Below are positions 21,505 to 33,200 of a DNA stretch of 64,000 nt, piece by piece. Every line of letters begins with the position of its first letter. Within the stretch, counting starts at the first letter, position 1. Source of the stretch: Chamaelirium japonicum (Eukaryota > Streptophyta > Magnoliopsida > Liliales > Melanthiaceae); NCBI GenBank assembly GCA_947650365.1, contig OX393557.1, positions 26,008,385 through 26,072,384 of the forward strand. The letters run 5' to 3'. Under the pieces are notes generated by a model. The model made no database searches and was not told where the DNA came from. It saw only the letters and a program-made list of their open reading frames with translations. The translations under genes were made by a program, and so were the position numbers.

Positions 21505-22183
21505 TAGGGCTGCAACTCGGGCGTGTTAGGTCCGGTTTTGGGTCAATCTAAGTCCAACCAAGTACTAGAACCCTTAACCCTAACCCAACCCAAGATGCCC
21601 AACCCAAGCCCTACCCAAGCGAAAATTTTCAAGCTCGGATTGGGCTCGGGTTAGCCCAAGTTGGTAGGATGGATCGGATTGTGCGAGTTCAGATATACTT
21701 ATTTCTAATCATTGTTCAAAATTGTAACCTTTAAGGATAAAAAATGAAAAAGAACTTATACTTGCGAACACTATTATACAACTTTTGTTGCATTTTTATC
21801 CATATAATTTACTATAAAATCAGATAATGTCTTTATTTAATAAGCGATAAACAAATACATAATATAGAACTCGGTGAAACGGATGGTTGTGATTGCGACC
21901 CCTCAATATATGAGTACTATGAATGGTTGTGATTGTTACCTGTATATCACTCACTCACGTGCTCACATGAGTACTCGGTTCGGGTTAGGTTGGGTGTCCA
22001 ATCCCTCAACCCGAACCCGACCCGAGTACAAGTCCGGTTGTATCTTTTCAACCCGAGCCCGACTTGAGTACAAGTCGGGTTATGTCTTTTCAACCTGAAA
22101 GCAACCCAATCTGCCGATACATCAACCCAAACCCACCCAAAACTCGGGTTGAGTCGGTCCAACCCACCCAAGTTGCAGCCCTA
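21505..22183. mobile_element. hAT MITE with perfect 8-bp TSD
   Basis: TIRs TAGGGCTGCAACTCGGGCG and the inverted CCCAAGTTGCAGCCCTA bound a 679-bp element. The 8-bp TSD GGTGCAAT is exact (21497-21504 and 22184-22191). Subterminal zones carry many CCCGACCC/GGGTTGGG words. There is no transposase, so it depends on an autonomous hAT elsewhere. It is the best-defined member of the family also seen at 5608, 27421, 44125, 51489, 54825 and 58579. Confidence 0.93.
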
Positions 22184-22269
22184 GGTGCAATCCGGCCTGC
22201 ACCCAGTGACGTGGGAACCATTGATTGGCGGCGTGGAGGTGTCGGACCCACAAGTTAACATGCCAATTA

Positions 22270-22730
22270 GAGCATCCACACCTCCTCAATAAATCCGCAA
22301 AACCTAGGGAGTGCTGGATTCCTCGGCCTCCAAGAATTATGTGCCTTGGTTTCCAAGTATTTTTTTTTGGGTTACTTTTTACCTTACCCCCCCACTTAAT
22401 TTGGATAACTAAAAAGTACCCCCCTATGTTCTTAATTTTTGAGTTTTACCCCTCCACATTCTACTTTTTCATTGTAAAAGATCATGTGGATTTATGATCA
22501 ACAAGGGGTATGACTCAAAAATTAAGACCATAGGAGGTACTTTTAATCACCCCAATTAACTGGGGGCTTGGAAAAAAAAACCCCTTTTTTTAAGAACAGA
22601 TATTTACAAAAGTAACTAATGTGGTAGAAGGCCGACATGAGGCACAAGATGACAAAGCTCTTTGCTCTTTAACCCGCTATCTATTTCCTCAAAAGTAGCT
22701 AAGTAAATAAAGAGGTCGGTGTGGATGCTC
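22270..22730. mobile_element. Tourist-like MITE (TTA TSD)
   Basis: TIRs GAGCATCCACACC and GGTGTGGATGCTC are flanked by TTA on both sides (22267-22269 and 22731-22733), the signature of PIF/Harbinger Tourist MITEs. The element is 461 bp long because a second inverted-repeat element is nested in it. No coding sequence is present. Confidence 0.85.
22365..22585. mobile_element. Foldback MITE nested in the Tourist-like MITE
   Basis: Long inverted arms: the left arm contains CTTAATTTTTGAGTTTTACCCC and the right arm GGGGTATGACTCAAAAATTAAG, extending outward through CCCCCACTTAATT and AATTAACTGGGGG. The whole could fold into an 80-bp stem. The exact ends are obscured by A/T runs and the superfamily is unknown. 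Confidence 0.7.
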
Positions 22731-22733
22731 TTA

Positions 22734-23424
22734 GTTAAACATAAAAAAAAAGTTAGGAAGTCTTAGTTTTAAATCCTTTTAACAGATGCTATATTAACTG
22801 AAGGACAAGCAATGTTTTAATATTACACCAAATCTCTTCCTAAACAGCACGTGTTGCACAAAATCCCTAATTGTAAGAAGAGTATACATTTGTCTTCAGC
22901 AAGGGTATCCATTCATCAGCCACGAGTATACATTCGCCAGTTGACACAGTACATGTAGCAAGAGTATCAATTCGATTTGGTAAGAGTAGACATAATGCCG
23001 ACACATCGGCCAGAGCTTAGATTGCCAAAAAAAAAAAAATTCTACATGGGGATTTTGCTGCAGATGCCGATGCCTCCCCATAGCTAGCTAGTAACAATCG
23101 TTGAGTGGAGAGGAGCCCAACACCTACCCCATCTAGGTTGTCATTTCTCTATTTGGAGCATCACCAAGCGTCCGTACCAACAAAGCCCATGTTCGGCCCC
23201 ATGTATGCCATCAGATCGTGGGCTCAGTAGAAAATAGGGAGCAGAAGCCACTCACCACATTTGGCAAGTTTGCTGCCGAGCCCCTATAATAGGGAGTGTG
23301 ATGGCGAGTCTCTTGGAGGGTGATTAAGAGAGATTGGCTCTCTATTTTGGCAAAGGAGAGCATATAGTGAGTCTAGAGATCAATATGTACACAATCAAAC
23401 ATTTTTAACCCCCCACCCCCTCCC
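22734..23424. other. Unassigned spacer, no gene
   Basis: This lies between the Tourist-like MITE and the 3' break of LINE-A. It contains an AT-rich part and a mixed part with no conserved frame. It could be decayed LINE-A 3' sequence or old gene B upstream DNA; I cannot tell. Confidence 0.4.
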
Positions 23425-26225
23425 CTTTCGAGATGGCTATCTTCTTGCCTTGAACTTCAATGATAACCGCCCAGCTTGGGATAGCAATATGGTCTTCCAT
23501 CCGGCGAGCCGAGCCTCGAGTTTTCCATGTAAATGTTGAAAGTGTTTCGTTTGAACCTGAGATCCATTAATTGGAATTCCAAGATGTATCCAAGGACTGG
23601 TTTCTTCCCGCATCTGTAAGGCCTGTATAATATTCTGCCTTCATCTGTCCGACACTCATTGGAAAAGCTTGATACTATATTTCCCTAGGTTAACACTGAG
23701 CCTAGTGCTCTGCTCAATCTTTTTAAAGACGTCCCGAAGGCTCCAGGAATCCAACACAGTAGCTCTAGTAAAGAACACAATATCATCCGCATAGGCTAAC
23801 ATCCTAACAGGAAACATGTTCGGCCGGCCTTGGAACCCCTCAATGCCCCCCCCGATCCAAAATTCTCGTTATCTCCCAGTGAAAACTTGTGAGATCAGCA
23901 GAAAAAGGTAACGAGACAAAGGATCACCCTGTCTCAGCCCACAACTCGGGTATATATATCTCTCGTCTCCTCTCCATTGACGAGCAATTGCATCGAAGTC
24001 GTGGCCACGCACTCCATAATCCAGTTACACCACCGAGGATGGAACCCCCTTTTTGTCATCACCCGATCTAATGCACTCCATTGTACTCGATCATAGGCCT
24101 TGTCCACGTCCACCTTGACTGCCATCGCACCCCTCCTTTTGGGAGCAAGATGCATTGCATGAAGAATTTCTTGTGCCCACACTATATTGTCACGAGTCCT
24201 CCAGCCCGGATTGAAAGCCGATTGCGTCTCCGGGATGATTTTGTACAAGAACAAAAGAAGTCTCTATGCCATGATTGAGGATATGAATTTATATATTTGG
24301 TTGCACAAACTGATCGGCCTGTACTCCGCTGCCCTCGACGGGGACTCCTTCTTGGAGGTAAGCACAACCAATGTATCATTCCATCCAGGCTCCAACTCTC
24401 TCGTGAGGAAGAAACGCTATATATCCCTAACGAGAACGTCACCAATTACATCCCAAAAAAACCTATAGAACTCTTTATTAAATCCATCAGGTCCCAGTGC
24501 CCTGTTTGTCGCACAGGCATACACTACACGCGTGATCTTTCCCAGATCCAGGATGCGAATGAGGAACTCATTCATGTTCGGGGAGATGCATCGCGCGAAG
24601 TCCTCCAAGTCCTGGAGATTAAGCTCCCTTGCACTGTTGAGCGACCGTCTGCTCTTCCTTTTCCCCCTTAGGGTTAGGGTTTCCCCGGTCATGTGCTCGG
24701 CCTCCTCGGACGCCGCCGCCAGCTCTAGGGAGGCCGGGCCTTGGGTTCGTTCCTCCTCGAGGGTGGGATTTGGCCCCCTCCTTCCCTCTGTGCATAGGCA
24801 ATCGTCGGTGGTAAGTGGTTTTGTGTTTGTAGCATCTGGATCGTGGGTTGTTTTCCCTTTGTGCGGCTGAAGCTCTTAGCTCGGCGTCGGGAGTCGTCGT
24901 CTCGCCGGATATGCTGGCTTGGTCGGCTCTGACCCCGACGTGAGGATCTCCGCCGGTGGATGTTTAGATCGCCACCTCGGGGCGGCGAGAGGCTCCTAAC
25001 GGCTTGATGCGACGGCGGAGGTCAGCGGCAGCGTGGAGGACCGGCAACGACTCCAATTTCCCTTCTTGCTGTGCTACTGGTGTGGCGGAGGTTCGCCGGT
25101 TTTGAGTTTTTGGGTGTTGTTTGTTTTGTTTTCCCTTTTGTGTTGCTGTTAGTCGTAGTTAGGCTCTTTCCGGTGGTGGAGATCTCCCCCTCTCTCCGTC
25201 GGTGAGCGGGTGGTTGGGCTCAGCCGGGTGAGAGGGTACTCTGGTTTTACCTTCTTTTTTTTGGTGTTGTTTCTCCAGCGCCAGTGGATGGCGTTTTCTT
25301 TCCGACCGGTGCGGTAACTTCCTTGTATCCACCGGTGGTGCGGTGGTCTTTGATGTTTGAGCCAGCATGTGGCTCCTCTTGGAGATCCCGTTGGGATCTC
25401 ACCTTTGAATTATATACCAAAAAAAAAAAAAATATGCTCCCTTGCACTTATCCACTGTCGCTGAAAGAAGTTGACTAAATTTTATTGCACAGCTCCCGGT
25501 TCCTCTATCTCCATATATGTTTCCATTACGTAGTCCACAAATACTGTTATGAGACCGATGTGCTTAGTACAAGCTTGAAAGAATTTTGTATTCCGATTTT
25601 GTAGCCACTTGACCCTAGACTTCTGTACCCATAATCTCTCCTCCTGAGTCAAAGCCCACTCTAGTTGAGCCTGCACCTGCTCCATCTCAGCATTAGGCTC
25701 CCCCTAGTTAGCGATCCAATTTCCCTTCCTCTCAAGGTCCTGCCATAACGACTTCACCACGTCATGGATATTACCTATTGTATTCTTGTTCCAATACGCT
25801 AAAACAGATCAAGTAATAGGCAGGTTTGTTGAGCACCATGTTCCCGAAATCTAGCGGTTTCGGACAACCTCCCGACAATCAGGTTGTTGTAGCCTAAAGT
25901 TATTGAGCACCCCCCCCTGTCTGTTATTACACCAAGTAAAATGTTCGCCTCGGAAACAATCATCCCGTAGCCCACTCCGCTGCAGCATTTGTAGAAAGGC
26001 TAAGGAACTACTCGCCCATCTAAATGGACGTCTCCCCCACTTGTCAGTCGGATCAAGGATACAGTTAAAATCACCGGCCTATAACGTACCAAGGAATCTC
26101 CAAAAGGCTCATCCAAACCATATACGCCCACAATATCTCTCTATCACACTCCGAAGTACTCGTATACACGGTAGATATCATGATCGGACTTGTCCGAGGG
26201 CATGTGACAACTATATGTAGCATCT
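23425..26225 (-). pseudogene. LINE-A, longest remnant, interrupted by a retroposon
   Basis: Reading the minus strand from 26225: endonuclease end with WYVIGDFNCILDP (GDFN motif) and FRGEHFTWCNNR, linker ALTQEERLWVQKSRVKWL, then, after the insertion at 24636-25435, RT blocks with GPDGFNKEF, PETQSAF, MAVKVDVDKAYDRVQW, GLRQGDPLSRYLF, YADDIVFF (near 23790) and HLGIPINGSQVQTKHF. It breaks off near 23425 without zf-RVT or poly(A). Several stops and frameshifts are present. The KVD-KAYDRV and GLRQGDPLS wording separates it from LINE-B, so it is another L1-type family. Confidence 0.85.
24636..25435 (+). mobile_element. 800-bp GC-rich poly(A) retroposon in LINE-A
   Basis: The insertion has the 13-bp TSD GCTCCCTTGCACT (24623-24635 and 25436-25448) and a 14-A tail (25419-25432) preceded by GAATTATATACC. 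Other LINE-A copies (about 50290) give the empty site. The body is GC-rich, holds no ORF longer than about 110 codons and has no RT. It could be a SINE-like element, a LINE leader joined to a LINE tail by internal deletion, or a processed transcript. No pol III A/B boxes were recognised. Confidence 0.85.
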
Positions 26226-26599
26226 TCCTTGCAGGATTTCTTAAAGGACAAAGGACAAGTATCCAAAATATAATTAAATCTTATGTATGATAATACAGAG
26301 CAATTCAATGGAGATTACCCATTTAAACTAGGTAAAACATGGTAAAAAACCATGAATCTTATTATATATAAGCATTACGGATACAATACTCTCGTATTGA
26401 GAAGAAGCTAGTGAACAAGGACAGGATTTCATCCACTTATTTCTATAGTTTTCAGATGGGAACCATTAGAAAGTTATCACAACGATAGCGTAGGAGACGA
26501 GCAAAGCAAAGCGAAGCGAGCCCCTGAAGTTATTATCCACGTAGATCCCCGTACCACCCTATAGCCACCGAAAACATGCGACAAAAATGATAGAACATG
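26226..26599 (-). other. 3' flank of gene A, unit 2
   Basis: This is the same AT-rich flank as 4231-4558, ending at the gene A stop. Confidence 0.5.
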
Positions 26600-26890
26600 T
26601 TAATTCTTAGTGTAAAAATGGTCGTTTAATTTCATTTGACGGGGTGATTTGATAATACCCACATTACTTGGACGACGAACAACGGGAGCATTAGGATCAA
26701 CATATTTCTCGCCAGCTTCCCCCTCGGATGCAAGCGCAACCTATATATGTAATCCGAAAGATAATGATCAATGGAGACAACTTCAGTCCTCGTATAAAGG
26801 TAAAGAGAGGCCGGGGGAGCCCACCTCGCAAGAGACCATGACGATGATTGTGACGAGGAGCAGCAGGGACAGTGCAAGCAGCTTCGCCAT
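26600..26890 (-). CDS. Small secreted-peptide gene A, copy 2 (two exons, intact)
   Basis: Exon 1 (26825-26890) encodes MAKLLALSLLLLVTIIVMVS plus CE, a signal peptide; the donor is GAG|GTGGGC. The 84-nt intron (26741-26824) ends TATATAG. Exon 2 (26600-26740) gives 46 residues with ASEGEAGEKYVDPNAPVVRR, then PSNVGIIKSPRQMK, ending TAA. The predicted precursor is 68 residues with a dibasic RR that could be a processing site. No cysteine lies after the signal region, so it is not a GASA/snakin or defensin. The family is unrecognised and expression unknown. Confidence 0.45.
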
Positions 26891-27420
26891 GGCTGCGCGT
26901 GGAGGAGCTAGGGCTTAGGACTTACACAAACTCTCTTGAGCTAGTGGAGGAGCCGGGTGGGAAACGACCATTTTGAAGGAGTCTTATAGCTCGATCCGGG
27001 CAACAAGAAAGATCCATATGAGACAGGCCGTTCTCTTTGTTGTCTGTGGTGGTCGGCTACACTCTTTTGGCCATCAAAACCTTCGATCCATACGAAGAGG
27101 TACTGGTTAAGGGATTATCAGCTTAGGGGTAAATTACACCAAAACCTCTTATAGTTTAATTGTCTATATCAGATAGCCCCACCCTGTTAGTCAACAGTTA
27201 GAGAAATGGATGAAAAATATTGACATATGCTGATGTCAGCCTATTTGAGAATGTTTAGTCTACCCGCACCACTTTAAACAAGCAAGATCTGATTTTTTTT
27301 TCACTTGAGAGAAAAATAAATGTCAGGAGAGAGAAAGAGGGTTCTAGTGCAAGCATATTCTGCCAACTCCGCCGCCTGGCTTCACCTCCAACCCATACCA
27401 CCTCATAACCCACCTCCACG
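26891..27420. other. 5' flank of gene A, unit 2, no gene
   Basis: This shares GATCCATATGAGACAGG and TTCTCTTTGTTG with the region upstream of gene B at 13570-13605, which extends the A/B paralogy into the promoter side. The 27-bp direct repeat of unit 1 is reduced to one copy. Confidence 0.45.
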
Positions 27421-28050
27421 TAGGGCTGTAGCTTAGGCGGGTTGGACCCGACCCAACCCGAATTTTGAGTGGGTTTGGGTTGACGTATTTGAAGATTGGG
27501 TTGGGTTAGGATTGAAAAAATACAACCCGAGTTGAATTTGGGTCGGGCTCGGGTTGAGGGGTCGGGCAACCTCACCCAACCCAAACCCGAGACATATGTA
27601 TACCTATGAGTTTGTTATATATAGTTAATAATCACAAACATCCTGAGTACTCATATGTTTAGGGGTCGCAGTCACAGTCATCCGTTTCACCCAGTCCCAT
27701 ATTATTTATTTACTTCTTGCTTATCAAATGGACATTATCTAATGATCTAGTAAATTGTATGGATAAAAATGAGAAAAAAAGTTGTATGGTAGTGTGAGCA
27801 AGTATTAGTTTTTTAAAATATTTTGATCTTCAAAGGGTAAAATTTTAAATAATAATTATACCCGAACCTGCACAACCCGACCCGTCCTACCAACTTGGGC
27901 TAACCCGAGCCCAAGTTGAGCATAGAAATTTTTTCTTGGGTTGGGCTTGGGCTGGGCATCTCGGGTTGGAGGTTGGGTTGGGTTGGGTTGGGGGTTTTAG
28001 TACTTGGGTTTGGCTTGGGTTGACCCCAACCCGCCCGAGTTGCAACCCAA
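27421..28050. mobile_element. hAT MITE of the CCCGACC-rich family, unit 2
   Basis: Ends TAGGGCTGTAGCTTAGGCGG and CCGCCCGAGTTGCAACCC are inverted. No clear TSD. It sits in the same position as copies in the other units. Confidence 0.7.
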
Positions 28051-28088
28051 CTGCGATCCTCCAGCGATCTCTGCCCAGATCCGGTATT

Positions 28089-30220
28089 TGTTGGAAGTTA
28101 ATCCGGGTCAGAGGCTCGCAGCGGAAGCGATTTGGCGGTCGAAAGACCGTTCATGGTGCACGTTACACGATTTAAACTTTCATAGAAACTAATCTACATA
28201 TGTGTGCATGTGTATGCACGAGAATCGAAAACCCCTAACGGCAATCTAGCGTAATAATTAACTAGCATGGATGCAAATCATAATGCTTGCTAGATCTACA
28301 TGTTAGATTACACATACCTTTCGTACGGATCTTTTAACCGCGGAGAATTGTCTTCTTTGTCGATGGAGACGGAAGATCGTTCGCGAAGATGCCGATGGTA
28401 CGAATGGAGATGTTGCCTTCTTGTTCACCCGATCTCACACGATGCACGGAACTTCGCTCTCGGATCTCTGAGTGCCTCCAAAGAACGACCCTTCTCCTTC
28501 TTCAGAACTCCACGCGAGGAAGACGAAGTAGCAAGCGGGAAACGGGAGATGAAACGGGAGAGAACTCGAGAGATGAGAGGAGGGGGGGGTTCGGATTTTC
28601 TTGGCTCATGAAGCCGGCGCCCATAGGTCCTTTTATAGGGCCGGCCTACCCCCTTGGATAAGGATCCAAGGGGATAATAACCCCCTCTCATTATCTCTCC
28701 ATTATCTCATTTTTATCTCTCCGCGTATTTATCCGTTTTCCCACTTTTTAGGGCTCGATCTTAACCGTTTTTATCGCCCCATCCCTATCCATATGGCCGG
28801 CCCTATAGATGAGGGATTCTTATCCCTACATCATAGGGCCGGCCCTAGCAAGGTGTCCCATCACTAGGGTCGGCCAACAGTGAGGTCCGGCAGAGTGAGG
28901 TTTTTACCAAAACGCCCCGACGCCTCATTTTGACCATTTCTAGCGTGCGATACCTAGCGGCCATTACTTAAGTGATATCTACTAGTTACTTACTATTAAC
29001 TGAGCCCACCAGAGGGTGCCTCAAGTAAAGTCAACTAGTCAACTCACAACATACCCCGGTGCATCGCAACTATGCAGCGAAGTTCACTTATGGCTAGGGA
29101 TTACTACATACGACTCCGCACTAGTCTCGGGCTCAACCCTTAGTACTCGTATGTAGTTACGCATCTACCGTGCTCTAGTGCCAAGCACACACGAAGCGTA
29201 TACTTCTTTCTTCCTCATGCTTATGGTGTTCCGAGGAGACGGTTCAAGAACCGTACATAATGTTGATAAGGTGAACCATCAGGGACCGGGGTTCATGGCT
29301 TCCAACTCAAGCTCGATCGACACACTACCCGAGTGTACCATCGATCCTCTGAGCTCGAGTTAACCTGCGTAGCCACCCAGAGTGCGACGCAGGCTGCACT
29401 CCAATTCACCCAGACTTACTATGTTCTCCATCATACCCCTGCTCTCCGCTTAGTAGTGGTAAACTCACTGTCCCTTCACTTGATGCCATGATTCACTTCG
29501 AGCGGTGAAGACTACCGTCAGACTCGAATGATCATATGACTTGGTTCCTTCCAGGTTGACCTATACATCGTACCTCTGATTACCCCGTCGAGTAATCGAA
29601 CCCGGTCAACAGTCAAACTGATGACCACCAGGCCTGGGTTTGGTACAGTGTAAGTCACACCAAGGAACGCACCTCCCTTCAGGGGTGTGGATGGCCTACA
29701 GGAGTGACACGCTAATACAACGCCAGCCGGGTAACCCATTACACCGTGGTTTTGGATCACTACATACGGATCCTCACACATTGGTGCGCCAAAGCACCAC
29801 GCAACTGGTTAGTCCATCAGACGTGGTTCCTCAGGGTTTAGGACCGTTTTACCCTAAGCAGAAACACAGCTTAGTGTACCAGTGTCTGCTCACTGATCTG
29901 TACACCGTGTTAGTTCCGTTCAGCCACAGACACTGTGCCTGGTGATGACCATGGTGAAGACATCCCATGAACTGTCATCGCCAACAGCTTATCATGATGA
30001 GGCGACCAACCTAATCATAGCTGCGAACTTATTTAGGTTATACGGGACCAATCCACTTAGTCTTCAACTCAGTGGACTACCATATAACCATGGCTCTCTG
30101 TTCTCTAAAGAACACGTAACTATGTTACGCACCTATATGCATCTCATATATATATAACTATCAATCTTTATTTGACCAAAACATAAAGTTTTACAAGCTT
30201 AGAACACATCAATCCTAACA
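28089..30220 (-). repeat. Copia-2 3' LTR
   Basis: This 2132-bp LTR has a GAGAGG and poly-G tract near 28590 whose length differs by one from the partner, and a GGCCGGCC-rich stretch near 28640-28850. Confidence 0.93.
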
Positions 30221-30233
30221 ATCTTCCACTTGG
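30221..30233 (-). other. Copia-2 polypurine tract
   Basis: On the minus strand AAGTGGAAGAT stands directly before the 3' LTR. Confidence 0.75.
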
Positions 30234-30234
30234 T

Positions 30235-33200
30235 CTAGCGAAGCAAAACGGTTTTGACTCCCATCGCGTCCACATGTCGCTCGAATGCCTTGGTAGGTAT
30301 TGCCTTTGTGAAAGGATCAGCAATATTATCTGTAGATGCAATCTGTGTCACCGCTACTCGACCTTCCTTTTGAAACTGCCTAATCAAGTGGAACTTGCGC
30401 TCGATGTGCTTCCCCTTTTGGTGATGTCTTGGCTCCTTTGCTTGTGCTACCGCCCCACCATTATCGCAGTAAAGCACAATAGGTAACTGGGCCTCTGGTA
30501 CGCACCCTAAATCCGTAAGGAATTTCTTGAGCCATACCGCCTCTTTGGCTGCCTCGCACGCTGCAACGTACTCAGCCTCTGTGGTAGAGTCTACGATGCA
30601 TTTCTGCTTCACACTCTGCCAACTAACCGCTGCTCCTCCTAGCATAAACACAAAACCTGATGTCGACTTCCTGGATTCCAAATCTGACATAAAGTCAGAA
30701 TCTGTATATCCAATCGGCGTCAGTTCTTGTCCAGTGTAAACTAACTCATAGTCCCTTGTTCTACGAAGGTACTTGAGTATACACTTCACAGCTGTCCAGT
30801 GATCTGGACCCGGATTCGACTGAAACCGACCCATCATTCCTACTGCGAAACAGATATCAGGCCTTGTACAATGCATAGCATACATTAGACTACCTAATGC
30901 CGAAGCATAAGGTATCTTCTGTATTTCTGCTCTCTCCTCAGGTGTCTTAGGACATTGATCCTTAGACAGTTTTATGCCATGTCTAAATGGCACAAAACCC
31001 TTCTTGGAGTTTTGCATGTCAAATCTAGCCATTACCTTATCTATATAAGCAGCCTGTGACAGCGAGAGAATTCTGTTCTGGCGATCACGTGTTACCTTGA
31101 TCCCCAAAACATAACTCGCTTCACCTAGGTCTTTCATATCGGACTGTGTTGACAACCAGACCTTTACCGTTGACAATGTTCCTACATCATTCCCAATGAG
31201 TAGAATATCGTCTACGTAAAGTATCAAATATATCACTGTAGTCTTATCACTCCTCTTGTATACACATGGTTCATCCTCGTTTTGAGTAAATCTATATGAC
31301 TGGATTGCCTGATCAAAACGGATGTTCCAACTTCTAGATGCTTGCTTTAGTCCATAAATGGACTTCTGCAACTTGCAAACTAGATGTTCCTGACCCTCTG
31401 ACTCAAAACCTGGTGGCTGCATCATATAAATGTCTTCTTCCAAATTTCCGTTAAGGAATGTTGTCTTGATATCCATTTGCCAGATTTCCCAGTCATAATG
31501 GGCTGCAATGGATAGGAGGATCCGAATAGACTTTATCATAGCTACCGGCGAGAAGGTTTCGTCAAAGTCGATTCCTTCTCTCTGGGTATAACCCTTGGCA
31601 ACTAATCTAGCTTTATAAGTCTCGATTGTACCATCGGATCCTCTCTTCTTCTTATACACTCACTTACACCCAATAGGTTTAATATTGGATAATGGTGTAA
31701 CTAGAGTCCAGACAGCGTTATGGGACATTGATGCAATTTCTACCTCCATAGCCTTTTGCCAGTCAGAGCTGTCAGAAGCTCCCACTGCCTCATCGTAGCT
31801 CAGTGGGTCATCCTCCTGACCATCTGGATCAACCAATAAGGTTTCTCCATAGTATCTATCAGGAGCTCTGATGTTTCTCCCACTGCGACGAGGTGGTGGT
31901 GGTGTTACAGGATTAATAGGTTCTACAGTATCTGGTATATTATTATCTGTAATGTCAGCTCCCACTATGCTTTCAGATGCGCTATCTGTACTAGTACCCA
32001 GCAGTTCATCCAGAACTACTTTACTAGTAGGCTTGTGGTCCACAATATAATCCTGTTCTAGGAAATAGGCGTTCGTAGAAACGATCACCTTCTTTTCCTT
32101 AGGATCATAAAATAGACCACCTTTGGTCTCCTTGGAATACCCTACAAATAAGCATACTCTGGTTTTAGATTCCATCTTTTCCCTCTTATCCCTTCGCACA
32201 TGTGCAGGGCATCCCCATATTCTGAAATGCTGTATCAATGGCTTTCGCTTTGACCACAGTTCTCTAGGGGTCTGAGGCACTGACTTAGACGGAACGTGAT
32301 TCAGAATATAAACTGCTGTTTGTAGGGCATATCCCCAAAAGGTCATTGGTAAACTGGCGTAACTCATCATGCTACGAACCATGTCCAACAAGGTTCGATT
32401 CCTTCTCTCGGAAACTCAATTCTGTTGTGGGGTACCTGGAGCAGCTAACTGGGATTTTATCCCATGCTCCACCAAATACCCTAGGAACTCGTCAGATAGG
32501 TATTCACCTCCTCGATCAGATCGAAGGGTTTTTATATATTTACCTGTCTGCTTTTCTACTTCAGCCCTGAACTCTTTGAACATATCAAAGGATTCCGACT
32601 TCCGATGCATCAGGTAAATGTAACCATATCTTGAGTAATCATCAATGAATGTGATGAAATACTCATGGCCTCCTATCGCCTTGACGTTCATGGGTCCACA
32701 CACATCCGAATGGATTAACTCTAATACCTCAGTAGCTCTTACTCCTTTGCCTTTAAAGGACCTCTTGGTCATCTTGCCTTCCAGGCAGGATTCACAGGTG
32801 GGAAGGATCTCCGTAGGATCTGTTTCCAGAAGCCCGGCCTTCACCATTCTATGGATCCTGTCTAAGGCAATATGCCCAAGTCGTAAGTGCCATAGGTGGG
32901 TTAAATTTTCCGAAGGATTCTTACGCTTAGATGAATTAACATTAAATGCTGAAGTTATTATGTTATCTTTTTCAAATTTAGGACTTACAACATAGAGATG
33001 ATTCTGAACCATTCCTCTTATTATAAAAGTTCCATTCAGTTTAAACGACACACCAGAAGCATCAAAATAAACTGAATAACCTTCATTAACTAAAGAAGAA
33101 ACAGAAATTAAGTTACGTCTCAAGGACGGTACATAAAAGACATCTCTAAGAGTCAAAGTCTTATTATTCGAAAAACTAAGATTAACGTCTCCAATAGCTT

